Of a DNA stretch of 64,000 bases, positions 16,532 to 25,233 are shown piece after piece. The stretch comes from Polyangiaceae bacterium (GTDB taxonomy: Bacteria; Myxococcota_A; Polyangia; Polyangiales; Polyangiaceae), in contig JACKEA010000007.1 in NCBI GenBank assembly GCA_020633235.1, positions 550,604-614,603 on the forward strand. The letters run 5' to 3'. Positions within the stretch are counted from its first letter, which is position 1, and each line of letters begins with the position of its first letter. A model generated the notes under the pieces. That model was not told the DNA's origin. It made no database searches and worked only from the letters and a program-made list of their open reading frames with translations. The translations under genes and the position numbers were made by a program.

Positions 16532-17224
16532 TCAGAACCACTTCCACGGCCTGACGGTGCGACCCCAGTCGATCTCGTCCGGGTCCAACGTCCAGGTCTC
16601 TTTGGCGTAGTCCACCGCGGCCTCCGGGGTGGACGCGATCGCGTCCCCCACGGCCCATCCGGCGGCCGCTATTCCACCCAGAATGCGCGAGCCAGTCTTG
16701 TCTTCGACCCAGTGACCGGCGGACATGGCCTGCTCGTGGTCGACATAGTTCTCGTACAGGTTCGTGCCGATCCGAATGCCCACGAGGCCGGAGCCGACCA
16801 CCGCCGCCGGCGCGCCCAGCACACGACCGTAGCGCAAGAGCGTCGTGGAACGGGCCAGGGCGCCGCCCAGCTCGAGCGCTCCACCCGTGAAGCCGCTGCC
16901 GTTGAGCGCTGCGCCGAACCAGTTGCCGTTCTCGATGTCGTCGTGGAAGTCGGACAGCGACTGCCCGAGGCCGCCGATGTTGGTGTAGAGGCCGAAGGCG
17001 CGCTTCACCCCGCGATAGGTGGTGCTGTTGCGGAACTTGCCGAGATCACGCTCGCGAGCCACCCCGCCAGCCGGCGTGTCGAGCGGCGCTCCGTCCCGGA
17101 CTTGTCGCGCCTTGGCCTTCTGCGCCCGCCGACCCGCGCCGGCGGTTGCAGTGCGCAGGGACGCGCGTCGGTAAGTGACGGAGTGCGCCGATCGGACCGC
17201 GCGGTTTCCGCGGCGGACCGACAA
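16532..17224 (-). CDS. Hypothetical Gly/Ala-rich protein, possibly truncated
   Basis: A frame of up to 230 codons. The C-terminal ~150 residues look genuine, with FGLYTNIGGLGQSLSDFHDD, repeated Gly/Ala hydrophobic stretches (GFTGGALELGGALA; GVGS-like LGAPAAVVGSGLVGI) and a Trp-rich end (DWGRTVRPWKWF). No ATG lies near the front. The first codons (TTG ... SVRRGN) come from dispersed repeat R4, so the annotated 5' end is doubtful and a GTG near 17060 is an alternative. The pattern resembles C-terminal parts of RHS/polymorphic-toxin-like proteins that lost their N-terminus, but I cannot assign it. Confidence 0.4.
   Translation of the reverse strand: MSVRRGNRAVRSAHSVTYRRASLRTATAGAGRRAQKAKARQVRDGAPLDTPAGGVARERDLGKFRNSTTYRGVKRAFGLYTNIGGLGQSLSDFHDDIENGNWFGAALNGSGFTGGALELGGALARSTTLLRYGRVLGAPAAVVGSGLVGIRIGTNLYENYVDHEQAMSAGHWVEDKTGSRILGGIAAAGWAVGDAIASTPEAAVDYAKETWTLDPDEIDWGRTVRPWKWF
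17203..17224 (+). repeat. Dispersed intergenic repeat copy R4
   Basis: Forward copy, GGTTTCCGCGGCGGACCGACAA with one extra T. It lies 8 nt from the stop codon of the VWA gene and forms the first codons of the open frame of the neighbouring hypothetical gene. Confidence 0.75.
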
Positions 17225-17232
17225 TCTGATCG

Positions 17233-18699
17233 TTACAAGCGGAAGGGATCCGCGGCAGCTTGGTTGTTGCGCACCTCGACCGCTCCGGCGCGCTTGCCGC
17301 CCGGCGCGCTGGGCTTGGGCGCGGACTTCAAACGAGTCTGGGCCTTGCGCAGCACCTCCGCTTGCTTGTCCACGGTGGTGTTGACCTTGGCACGCTCATC
17401 TGCGGGTGCGGCCGCGGCGAGCTCGCCCTTGCTCTTCTCGATTTGGTCGAGCTTGCTCTGGAGGCGACGCGACGCGCGATCCAAGTCGCCGTCTTTGATC
17501 AGCTGGTTCACCTGGGTGAGGGTGTTGGCGGTGTCGGTGTTGCCGAGGCGCGTGGCCACCAGCGGATCCAGCCGGCTCACCTCGGCGGCGTCCTTCACCA
17601 GCGTGAGCCCGAGGTCCCCGCGGGCATGCTCCTGACGACCGTCCGCGGTGGACCAATTGAGGGAAAGCTCGGCCAGCGGACGTTCCCCGGTGGCGCCGCG
17701 AGGCAGCTTTACCCGCACCAGCACGGTCTTTTCCTCGTCTTTGGCCAGGGAACCCAGGGGCACGATCAGGCGATCCCCCACCCGGCGCGAAGCGCGATCG
17801 ATCACCTGCACGGCCTCCACGCCGGGAGCCAGGGCGAGCTCCACCTCGACGTCCTTGGCCACCGTGGATTTGAGCGACGCGAGCTCTTCGTCGAAGGCGC
17901 GGGCCACGTCCGAGGCGTTCTCTGCGAAGTGATGCTTGCCGTTGGACTCCAGTGCCAGGGCGGAGAGCACCTGCTCGTTGTAGTCCACGTCCACACCAAT
18001 GGAGCTGATCGCGCAGTTCATGCCGCGCGCCTGATCCGCCAAGCGCCGGAAGCCGCCCAGATCGCGAATGCCCGCCGTGGCTTCGCCATCCGACAGCAGC
18101 AGGATGCGATCCACCATGCCGCTGCGCTGTCGAAGCGCCGCCATGCCGGCGTCGATGCCGCAGGAGATGCAAGTGTCGCCCTGCGCCGTCACCCCCGAGA
18201 GCGCGCCATCCGCTCGCGACCGCGACAGTGAATCTATGGTGGTGGGCGGCAGCACCGTGTCGGTTTGCGTGTTGTAGGTGATGACACTGACCACGTCGCC
18301 GTCGCGCAGGCGATGGATCATGCCACGTGCCGCTGATAGCGCGTTCTCCAGACGCCGGCCCTTCATGGAGCCGGAGCGATCCAGCACGATGGCGAGATTG
18401 AGGGGCGCGGGCGTGGAAGCTGCAACGTCGGAGGCGCGCACGTTGGCGAGCACGAAGGTCTCGCCCGGGCTGTCCGCCAAGAGCTTTGCGTGGCCCACGC
18501 GACCTTCGAGGTCGAGGGTTCCGTCTTGCTCGAACTGCGTGAGCGCCGAAGCCGGCGGGTCGTCGACCAGAAGCGGGCTGCTCCCGAGCTCCCCCGTGGG
18601 GGCCACCGGCTTGGACCGTGGATTGGTGAGCGACCACACGCTCACGCTCGTCAGCAACATCCCCACCGCCGAAAGCACCGCCACGCTCTTGACCTTCAT
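17233..18699 (-). CDS. Exported von Willebrand factor A (VWA) domain protein
   Basis: 488 residues from ATG 18699, preceded by GGAGG about 9 nt upstream. A signal peptide or anchor (VAVLSAVGMLLTSVSVW) is followed by a short N-terminal region. The VWA domain has its MIDAS motif in LAIVLDRSGSMKGRR, with Thr and Asp further on (LLLSDGEATAG). After it come a beta-rich segment (VIVPLGSLAKDEEKTVLVRV) and C-terminal helices. The layout resembles VIT/VWA or BatA/YfbK-like exported proteins that bind partners through metal. The gene lies between the oxidoreductase operon and R4 and appears monocistronic. The ligand is unknown. Confidence 0.85.
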   Translation of the reverse strand: MKVKSVAVLSAVGMLLTSVSVWSLTNPRSKPVAPTGELGSSPLLVDDPPASALTQFEQDGTLDLEGRVGHAKLLADSPGETFVLANVRASDVAASTPAPLNLAIVLDRSGSMKGRRLENALSAARGMIHRLRDGDVVSVITYNTQTDTVLPPTTIDSLSRSRADGALSGVTAQGDTCISCGIDAGMAALRQRSGMVDRILLLSDGEATAGIRDLGGFRRLADQARGMNCAISSIGVDVDYNEQVLSALALESNGKHHFAENASDVARAFDEELASLKSTVAKDVEVELALAPGVEAVQVIDRASRRVGDRLIVPLGSLAKDEEKTVLVRVKLPRGATGERPLAELSLNWSTADGRQEHARGDLGLTLVKDAAEVSRLDPLVATRLGNTDTANTLTQVNQLIKDGDLDRASRRLQSKLDQIEKSKGELAAAAPADERAKVNTTVDKQAEVLRKAQTRLKSAPKPSAPGGKRAGAVEVRNNQAAADPFRL

Positions 18700-18779
18700 C
18701 CTCGCCTCCGTGAGAGCATTCGTTTTACGCACGAGCCCCCGGATGGATTTGGTCAAGCTGTAAGTGTTGGAAACTGCTT

Positions 18780-20081
18780 TTATTTTGTTTGTTGGTCCAA
18801 CGCGGCTCCGGCCCGCAGCGTCGCCGCCGCGGCCCCCGCGTGGCGGGCGCTGACGATCTGGGCGGCGGCTTCGAGGGCCGTGGGGTCGAGCAGCCGGGTG
18901 CGCGCGACGAACGCGCCGATGGCGCCCAGGGCGGCGCTGGTGGCGCCGAGCTCCTTGCGCAGCGGCAAGCGTCGCGCGTGCTTTGGGAGCGTCAGGGTGT
19001 CGTCGCCGACCACGAGGGCGTCCGGGCGGCTGACGTCGACCTTGGCCAGGCCATCGGAGGAGACCACGAGGATGGCGTCGGGTCGATCCGTGCCGGTGTA
19101 CAGGATGGGCTCGGGGCTGAGCTTCACCTCGGACACCGAGAAGCCGCTGCCGACGGTCACCGGGTAGTCGTTCTTCTGGATGCAGTGCAAGCCGGAAAGC
19201 ACCGCCGCCTGCGCCAAGATGGCGGCCGCGCTCTGCACGCGCTCCCCCGCGGTGCCGGCGACGACCACGGCGTAGGGACGATCGAGGGCGTGCGTGAAGG
19301 ACGTTGCGGGGGTCGGCGCGCCGGGGGTTGCGGACGCGCCGGGGAAGCGCTCGCGGTACAGCGCGTGGTACGGACGGCGATCGTCGCGGCGAATGCGTAC
19401 CCCGAGCTCGTGACCCTCCGCTTCCGCGCGCTCGCGCAATGCCTTGCCGCTCAGCTTGTTGAGCGGCACGCCGAACCCGGTGCAAAGCTCGAGGATCTCG
19501 ACCAGGGCGAAACCGTCGTAGGCGATGGCCTCCGCGATCACTTCCGAGAGATCGGCGTCGGTCGCCAATTTTCGCGCGAAGAAGCCCACGTGGCAGCCTT
19601 GCAGGAGACGCTCCATGTCGAGCGCCGGGAGCCAGTTGCCGCCACGGGTGGTGGACGTGGAAAAGCCTTCCGGCGTCAGGGCGGAGTGTTGCCCGCCCGT
19701 CATGCCGTACAGCATGTTGTTGTGCAAAAGGACGGTGACGTCGACGTTCATCAACGCGGCTTGCGTCAGATGGAGCAGGCCGATGGTGGCGCCGCCGTCG
19801 CCAATCATGACGACGTTCTTCAGACGGCCATCGAAGAGGACGCGATCTGCGAGCACCGCGCCGGCGGCGATGGCCGTGCTGCGGCCGTGAATGGTGTGCA
19901 CGGTGTGTAGCGACGGGAACATCGGATCGACGAGCCCGACGCAGCCGATGTCGCTGGTGAGCGCGACGCGCTCGGGATTGACGTCCAGCGCCGTGAGCGC
20001 TTCCGCGAGCTGCTTGACGACCACGCCGTGGCCGCAGCCCCGGCAATAGGGCATCTTGCGGTCGGCCAAGAGCGAGGTCAT
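18780..20081 (-). CDS. 2-oxoacid:ferredoxin oxidoreductase, beta subunit fused to gamma domain
   Basis: 433 residues. Residues 1 to ~255 form the thiamine-diphosphate beta subunit: MPYCRGCGHG, the GDGGATIGLLHLTQA Mg/TPP-binding segment, then the HNNMLYGMTGGQHS motif. Residues ~265-433 are the gamma domain (YAVVVAGTAGERVQSAAAIL, NDYPVTVGSGFSVSEVKLSP). In most enzymes gamma is separate or fused to alpha, so a beta-gamma fusion is unusual. There is no ferredoxin-type CxxCxxC delta domain. It is translationally coupled (ATGA) to the alpha subunit upstream. The enzyme should decarboxylate a 2-oxoacid to acyl-CoA, reducing ferredoxin; the substrate is unknown. The last codons (DQQTK) come from dispersed repeat R5. 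Confidence 0.85.
   Translation of the reverse strand: MTSLLADRKMPYCRGCGHGVVVKQLAEALTALDVNPERVALTSDIGCVGLVDPMFPSLHTVHTIHGRSTAIAAGAVLADRVLFDGRLKNVVMIGDGGATIGLLHLTQAALMNVDVTVLLHNNMLYGMTGGQHSALTPEGFSTSTTRGGNWLPALDMERLLQGCHVGFFARKLATDADLSEVIAEAIAYDGFALVEILELCTGFGVPLNKLSGKALRERAEAEGHELGVRIRRDDRRPYHALYRERFPGASATPGAPTPATSFTHALDRPYAVVVAGTAGERVQSAAAILAQAAVLSGLHCIQKNDYPVTVGSGFSVSEVKLSPEPILYTGTDRPDAILVVSSDGLAKVDVSRPDALVVGDDTLTLPKHARRLPLRKELGATSAALGAIGAFVARTRLLDPTALEAAAQIVSARHAGAAAATLRAGAALDQQTK
18789..18810 (-). repeat. Dispersed intergenic repeat copy R5 (overlaps gene end)
   Basis: Inverted copy, TTGTTGGTCCAACGCGGCTC then CG. It lies at the 3' end of the oxidoreductase beta-gamma gene, so its sequence encodes the C-terminal DQQ codons. 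It is followed by GGCCCGC, the same extension seen at R12 and R13. Confidence 0.6.
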
Positions 20082-21187
20082 GACAGCGCCTCCAAGATGG
20101 CGTCCGGGCGAATCATGGCGCCCAGGGCGTTCACGCCGCAAAGGGTGACGCCGTCGAGCTCCGCGGCGAGCACGCGGCGATACAGGCCGGACAGGTTCTC
20201 TTCCGCGACGACCACTCTTCGAGCGCCGCCCAGGGCGGCGCGGATCTCCTGCGCCGGGATCGGAAACAGCGAGCGCACGCCGACGAAGGTGGCGCGCCGG
20301 CCCGCGCGGCGGGCGGACAGCACGGCCTGACGTGCGGCGCGGGCGGTGATGCCGAAGCTCAGCACGGCGACGTCCGCGTCGCCTTCGGCGTCCACGACGA
20401 GGTCCGCGATCTCGTGGCGGCGCGCCGTCACTTTCGCCTCCAGGTGGCGCAGCACCTCCAGGGTCTCCGGGTCGTTCTTGCGCAGCAGGCCATCTTTGTT
20501 GTGGGCCGAGCCGGTGGTGGTGACCTTCAAGGCTCCGCCCAGGGGCGCGAACGGTGGCACGTCCTCCGGCGCGGTGAAGCTCACCGCGCGGTAACCCTCG
20601 GCGTGGGCCGTCGGTCGCTCGGAAACGGCAATCCGCGGCAGCTCGTCGAGGTCCAGCGCCTCGTAGGTCATCGCCACCTCTTTGTCGCTCAGCAGCACCA
20701 CCGGCGTGCGCAGTCGCTCCGCCCAGTCGAAGGCTCGGAGCGTGAGCTCGTAGCATTCGGCCGCGCTGGACGGCGCCAGCACCGGCACCGTGTAGCCGCC
20801 CGAGGTCGCCATCTCGGTGAGCAGCACGTCGCCCTGTGCCCCCTGCGTCGCGCCGCCCGTGCTCGGCCCCAAGCGCTGGACCACCGCGACCACGAGCGGC
20901 GTCTCCGTCATCAGCGCGTACTGAAACGCCTCGATCATGAGGGCCCACCCGGGACCGCTGGTGGCGGTCATCGCGCGGGCGCCCCGCTGCGCCGCACCAA
21001 TGGCGTAACAGATGGCACTGATCTCGTCCGGGGCGCCCACGGCGAGGTCCCCCGACGTCTGCAACCGTTCCGTCATCTCGCGGTAGATCTCGGACGCCGG
21101 CGTGATCGGATATCCGCTGAAGAAACGGCAGCCCGCGCGCACCGCCGCTTCCGCGACCATCTGGTTCCCCGAGTACAGGCGCTTCAT
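20078..21187 (-). CDS. 2-oxoacid:ferredoxin oxidoreductase, alpha subunit
   Basis: 369 residues from ATG 21187. It has the pyruvate/2-oxoglutarate:ferredoxin oxidoreductase alpha architecture. The N-terminal pyrimidine-binding domain shows GNQMVAEAAVRAGCRFFSGYPITPASEI, split by family convention into GNxxxAxAA and YPITPASE. MTATSGPGWALMIEAFQYA and RLGPSTGGATQGAQGDV follow. The C-terminal domain II includes FVGVRSLFPIPAQEI and RRVVVAEENLSGLYRRVL. No gamma domain is attached here because it is on the beta gene. The RLGPSTG signature is common to KorA-type enzymes. It is first in a two-gene operon, sharing ATGA with the beta-gamma gene. Confidence 0.87.
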   Translation of the reverse strand: MKRLYSGNQMVAEAAVRAGCRFFSGYPITPASEIYREMTERLQTSGDLAVGAPDEISAICYAIGAAQRGARAMTATSGPGWALMIEAFQYALMTETPLVVAVVQRLGPSTGGATQGAQGDVLLTEMATSGGYTVPVLAPSSAAECYELTLRAFDWAERLRTPVVLLSDKEVAMTYEALDLDELPRIAVSERPTAHAEGYRAVSFTAPEDVPPFAPLGGALKVTTTGSAHNKDGLLRKNDPETLEVLRHLEAKVTARRHEIADLVVDAEGDADVAVLSFGITARAARQAVLSARRAGRRATFVGVRSLFPIPAQEIRAALGGARRVVVAEENLSGLYRRVLAAELDGVTLCGVNALGAMIRPDAILEALS

Positions 21188-21263
21188 CGCACCCACTGTC
21201 CCACTACCCGGCGGCGTGAAAACCCGGCACGCGCTCCGCCATGACTCCCGTCACGGCGCCGGC

Positions 21264-24218
21264 CTACAGACTGCCGATCCCGATGATCTTCGGCTGCTGG
21301 ATCGTCGCGTGCCCCTTGGGCCACAGGATGGACACCGGCGCGGGGGGACCGGGTACCCCGGGCTTCTTGGCGATCCAGATCTTGTAGACGTCTCCGCGGA
21401 TCAAGGTCGCGCCGAAGCCGCTGGTCGTGTCCAGCTGCTTCGTGACTCGCGTGACCCGCAGCGGATGGGCGTAGGACTTGATGCTGGCGAAGTCTCGCTC
21501 GAGAGTGAATCGCTGGACGCTCGGCGCCAAGGCCGTTCCGTCCTCGTTCACGAGCTTCCCGCCTGCGATGCGCAAGAATCGTTTTGCGCATTCCTCCAGG
21601 TTCGGGCTCTCACGCAGCACTGCGGCGTACTGCTCCAGCACCAGGCGCACCGGCTTGGGTAGATCGATCACGGCAGCGCTCGGCAGGTCCTCGTGTTCTT
21701 GGCGGGGAGCGGTCGCCGTGGCCACTTCCGGCGTGGAAGGCGCCGGAGCTTCGCTGCGGCAGACGAACGTTCCCGTCAGCGCGTCCGCTTGGCGATCGTA
21801 GGCGAGGCCCGTGTCGATGATCCGCACGCCAGTGGGCGTGGGCTCTGCGCAGACGACCGCGTAGTCCACCAGCGCGTCGCCCGTCTTCGGGTCGAGGGCC
21901 AGCCGGCCCCGCGCGCCCCGGAGGTCGACGTTCTTGCCGGCCTTCAACGCCGCAAAGCCTTTGATCAGGTCGATGGGGCCGACGTCCACGGGCTCTCCCG
22001 TGGGCGAAAAGCGGGGGATGCCGCGCGCCAGGGAGCCCTCGGTCCGCGCGGCCGCTGCGCCGTAAGCCGCGAGGTACACGGCGTCGTAGAGCGCCGCATC
22101 CGTCGGCGACGGAGCGTCGTGAAACGCGGCGTCGTAGCGCCGCGTGAATGCCGCAGTCACGGCAGCGGTGCTGGGCGCGAGGCCCACGAGGCGATCGGCG
22201 AGCGAAGGATGGCGCCGGATCAGGTCCGCCAGCGCCCCCTTGGCATCGAGGGACGCGCCCACGACGTAGAACGGCCGGTGCTTCGCTTTCGCATCCCAGC
22301 GATCTTCGAGCGGGGCGACGACCCGTGCCAGCGTGGCGTCGTCGGCATTTGGTATGACGACGATGTGGGGCCGATGGTCGACGAGCTTGGCGATCGCCGC
22401 CTCGTCACCGTTGCCCTCGGCACCTGCCGCCGGAAGGGTGACCTTCTGAAAGCCGTCGCGGGCGTCGAAACCGAGCGCTGCCGCCGTCAGCGCCGGGGCG
22501 TCGGATTCCTGGGGCACGCACAGGCTCACCTCCAGGGCCTGGCCGCGGAGCTTGGGTTGGAGCTTCGGTTCGGCGAAGTCGGTGACCAGCTTCCGCATGG
22601 CACGCGTCCGCGCGTCGTCGTCGGAGCTCTGCCACACCCGTCGCGGCGTACCGACCGGGGTCGCGGACACGCCTGCGTTCATCGCCGCCACGACCAGCAC
22701 GTCGTTCTCGGCGAGGGGACCGTGCGCGAGACCGAGGGCGCTCTCTCGCGACCCGAACCCGATGATCACCGGCACCCGGAGGGTCTCCATCAGGTGCCGT
22801 GCCGCCGCCTTGGGGTCTTCGGCGTCGTTGCATGCCACCACCGCGAGCGGACGTTTGCCGGTGCCGGACGGAACGCCTCCGGCAACCTTCGTGATCTCGC
22901 GCACGGCGAGGGAGACGGCGCGGTCGTTCCCCGGGAACATCGTGCCGATCCAGAACGTGTCGTCGCGTCGGAGGACGTCCGGCGTCGCTTCCACGCTGCA
23001 CTGCGGTGAAGCCAGGGCGACGCACGCGCCGTCCGATCGGCAGCGTGCCGCTGCTCCCAGGCGGTCACTGCAGCCCTTTGCCGTCTCGCACTTTGGTGGC
23101 GCCGCCGACGCCACGGGTCGCGGCTCGCTGCGTTGGCGTAGCGCCAAGGCAGACCCAGCGCCCACGAGCGCCACCGCTGCAATGGCGACCAGCCAGGTGC
23201 CGCGTCGTTTCGGCGCGCTGCTCACTTCCCCGGCGTCGGCCGCTGGAGCCTTGCGTTCGTGGTCCGCTAGGGGACGCAGCTCGGCTTTCGAGAGTGGCTT
23301 CGGCGTGGCCAGCGGTTCGAGCTCGGCAGCCAGCTCGCGGGCGCTGCCGATGCGCTCGTCGCGGTCGCGCCGAAGTCCGGCGTGCACGGTCCGCGCGAGC
23401 TCGGCGCTCACCCAAGGCGCGACGTCCCGAATCGGGGTCACGTCCTTGGTGTACAGAGCCACCAGGATCTCCCCGAAGTCCTTGCTGTCGGCCCAAGGCT
23501 TCTGGCCGCACAGCGCCGCATGGAGCGAAAGCGCCATGCTCCATAGATCGCTGCGAGCATCCACGGCCTTGGGGTTTTGGACCTGCTCCGGCGACATGTA
23601 CGCCGGGGTGCCGACCAGCCCTCCGGTTTGCGTCAGCGCCGTGGCTTCGTTCCCCAGCGCCAGATCTTGCTTCACCACGCCGAAGTCGCACAGCTTCACG
23701 GTGATGGTGTCGTCGGCGTTCTGGTGAAGGAAGATGTTGCTGGGTTTGATGTCGCGATGCACCAAGCCCAGGTCATGGGCCGCGGCCAAGCCCATGCACG
23801 CATCCGCGATGATACGCGCCGCAACGGCGGGCGGCAGTGGTCCGGTCTCTGCCAAGGTCGACCCGAGGTCGCGACCCGAGAGCAGCTCCATGACCATGAA
23901 GGGCGGATCGTGCGCCGTGTCGACGGCGAACACGCGCGTCACGTTCTCGCTGTCGATGCGCATGGCACTCCGCGCTTCCCGCGCGAAGCGACTCACCAGC
24001 TCTTTGCTGAGCGCTTCGGGGCGCATCACCTTCAGAGCGACCGGAGCTCCGTCCGCGCCGCGAGACTCGAACACGGAGCCCATGCCACCGGAGCCCAGCA
24101 ACGAGAGCAGCGTGTAGTCGCCGACCTGGTCGCCCACCGCCACGTTGCCTGCCGTAGGACGTGAAGGTCCCGTGCGCACGGTGTCGGCACTCTCGCGCTG
24201 CTCGTCTGCCTTCGCCAT
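21264..24218 (-). CDS. Transmembrane Ser/Thr protein kinase fused to a periplasmic-binding (receptor) domain
   Basis: 984 residues from ATG 24218. Residues ~35-300 are an active-looking Hanks kinase: Gly loop GSGGMGS (42-48), Lys 63 in ALKV, HRDIKPSN 154-161, DFG 178-180 and SPE 209-211. A membrane helix at 341-360 (TWLVAIAAVALVGAGSALAL) leads to an exported portion. Residues ~410-850 have a type-I periplasmic-binding/branched-chain-amino-acid receptor layout (IGTMFPGND, VPVIIGFGSRES, NDVLVVAAMNAGVSATP, PTDAALYDAVYLAAYG). A further ~130 residues of unknown nature close the protein. This is a one-piece receptor kinase in which a solute-binding domain outside could control phosphorylation inside. 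The ligand is unknown. Confidence 0.87.
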   Translation of the reverse strand: MAKADEQRESADTVRTGPSRPTAGNVAVGDQVGDYTLLSLLGSGGMGSVFESRGADGAPVALKVMRPEALSKELVSRFAREARSAMRIDSENVTRVFAVDTAHDPPFMVMELLSGRDLGSTLAETGPLPPAVAARIIADACMGLAAAHDLGLVHRDIKPSNIFLHQNADDTITVKLCDFGVVKQDLALGNEATALTQTGGLVGTPAYMSPEQVQNPKAVDARSDLWSMALSLHAALCGQKPWADSKDFGEILVALYTKDVTPIRDVAPWVSAELARTVHAGLRRDRDERIGSARELAAELEPLATPKPLSKAELRPLADHERKAPAADAGEVSSAPKRRGTWLVAIAAVALVGAGSALALRQRSEPRPVASAAPPKCETAKGCSDRLGAAARCRSDGACVALASPQCSVEATPDVLRRDDTFWIGTMFPGNDRAVSLAVREITKVAGGVPSGTGKRPLAVVACNDAEDPKAAARHLMETLRVPVIIGFGSRESALGLAHGPLAENDVLVVAAMNAGVSATPVGTPRRVWQSSDDDARTRAMRKLVTDFAEPKLQPKLRGQALEVSLCVPQESDAPALTAAALGFDARDGFQKVTLPAAGAEGNGDEAAIAKLVDHRPHIVVIPNADDATLARVVAPLEDRWDAKAKHRPFYVVGASLDAKGALADLIRRHPSLADRLVGLAPSTAAVTAAFTRRYDAAFHDAPSPTDAALYDAVYLAAYGAAAARTEGSLARGIPRFSPTGEPVDVGPIDLIKGFAALKAGKNVDLRGARGRLALDPKTGDALVDYAVVCAEPTPTGVRIIDTGLAYDRQADALTGTFVCRSEAPAPSTPEVATATAPRQEHEDLPSAAVIDLPKPVRLVLEQYAAVLRESPNLEECAKRFLRIAGGKLVNEDGTALAPSVQRFTLERDFASIKSYAHPLRVTRVTKQLDTTSGFGATLIRGDVYKIWIAKKPGVPGPPAPVSILWPKGHATIQQPKIIGIGSL

Positions 24219-24603
24219 CCTCGTTCGCCACCAACGCGCCGTGCTCCGCCAGCGTACCGCCGGCGCCGATGGCGAGCAATGCGTGCATCGATGGAGAATC
24301 CCCGACGGGCTCGCCGCGCCCAGGGCAATCGTCTGATTTGGATTGTCGTGACGCCGCGGAAACCGCGCGACGACGACGCGCACTTCCGACCGTGCAACGT
24401 CGTGACCTCGACGCGCACGGCGCCGCGAGGTTCCGCGCCGCCCCGACAAACCGATCCAGCGACCAGTTCGGTCGCAAGCGGGGAGGTGGTCCGCGTCAAG
24501 TGAATGATGCGTATCATGCTCGACGAGCATCGAGCGGCAGTCTGCGATTGTGGCGTCGGCGCTTCGTGTTCCATACTCTCCGGGAAAGCGGGTGGGATAC
24601 AGA
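24219..24603. promoter_or_regulatory. Divergent promoter region with a 15-bp palindrome
   Basis: This 385-bp gap separates the receptor kinase (minus) from the lipoprotein operon (plus). It holds dispersed copy R6 and a perfect palindrome, ATGCTCG-A-CGAGCAT, at 24516-24530, preceded by GATGCGTATC. The palindrome is a plausible repressor or activator operator for the plus-strand operon starting at 24604. No gene is visible in the gap. Confidence 0.4.
24426..24449 (+). repeat. Dispersed intergenic repeat copy R6
   Basis: Forward copy, CGAGGTTCCGCGCCGCCC followed by CGACAA. It lies in the divergent promoter region between the receptor kinase and the lipoprotein operon. Confidence 0.8.
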
Positions 24604-25233
24604 ATGGCAAAACGAAGCGTCGAGCTCGTGCTCCTTGCCTCTCTTGTTGCGGGTTGTGGTGGTGGTGACGAGGCGGGAGCGAGTCACGCACCACTGGGAC
24701 CTCCCGGCGGCATGGTGGACGTGGACGCCAGCACGCTCGCAGCCGGCGCAAGTGGCGGTGCGGGGAACGGTGGTGGCGGCTTTGGTGGTGGCGGCGCCGT
24801 GGCTGGATCCGGTATTGGCGGATCCGGCACTGGCGGAGTGGGCGCGGCGGGTGCGAGCGGAGCGTCCGGAACCGGCGGCGGCCAGCCCTATTGCACGGGC
24901 GCGGCCACGCCTTGCGGCCAACTGGTTGCCGGCCAGTGTCCGACGGCTCAGGGATGCAAGGTCAAAGGCACTTGTGTCGGCAGCGCCAACTTCTGCTCGA
25001 GCCTGCATTCGTCCTACAGCTGCATCTCGCAGCAGGGCTGCGTGTGGAGCTCGTACAACCAGAAGTGCAGCGGCTTTGCCTGGTCGTGCGATCTGTTCTC
25101 GTCGTCCACGACCTGCATCAATCAGCTGTACTGTGCCTGGGACCTGGGCTGCGAGGGCACGGCCACCCCCTGCACGGAATTGAGTGAGGCCACGTGCGAG
25201 CTGCAACCCGGTTGCCAACTGGTCTACCCATGA
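24604..25233 (+). CDS. Cys-rich lipoprotein with Gly-rich linker
   Basis: 209 residues from ATG 24604, preceded by GGTGGGA. A signal peptide ends in the lipobox LVAGC. A Gly/Ala/Ser-rich linker of ~60 residues (GGAGNGGGGFGGGG) is followed by four Cys modules of the form CISQQGCVWSSYNQKC, CINQLYCAWDLGC and CELQPGCQLVYP. The GC-W spacing resembles PSI (plexin-like) domains, which are small disulfide-bonded modules. It shares ATGA with the giant Cys-rich lipoprotein that follows, so the two are co-expressed on the cell surface. The role is unknown, perhaps adhesion or matrix. Confidence 0.75.
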   Translation: MAKRSVELVLLASLVAGCGGGDEAGASHAPLGPPGGMVDVDASTLAAGASGGAGNGGGGFGGGGAVAGSGIGGSGTGGVGAAGASGASGTGGGQPYCTGAATPCGQLVAGQCPTAQGCKVKGTCVGSANFCSSLHSSYSCISQQGCVWSSYNQKCSGFAWSCDLFSSSTTCINQLYCAWDLGCEGTATPCTELSEATCELQPGCQLVYP

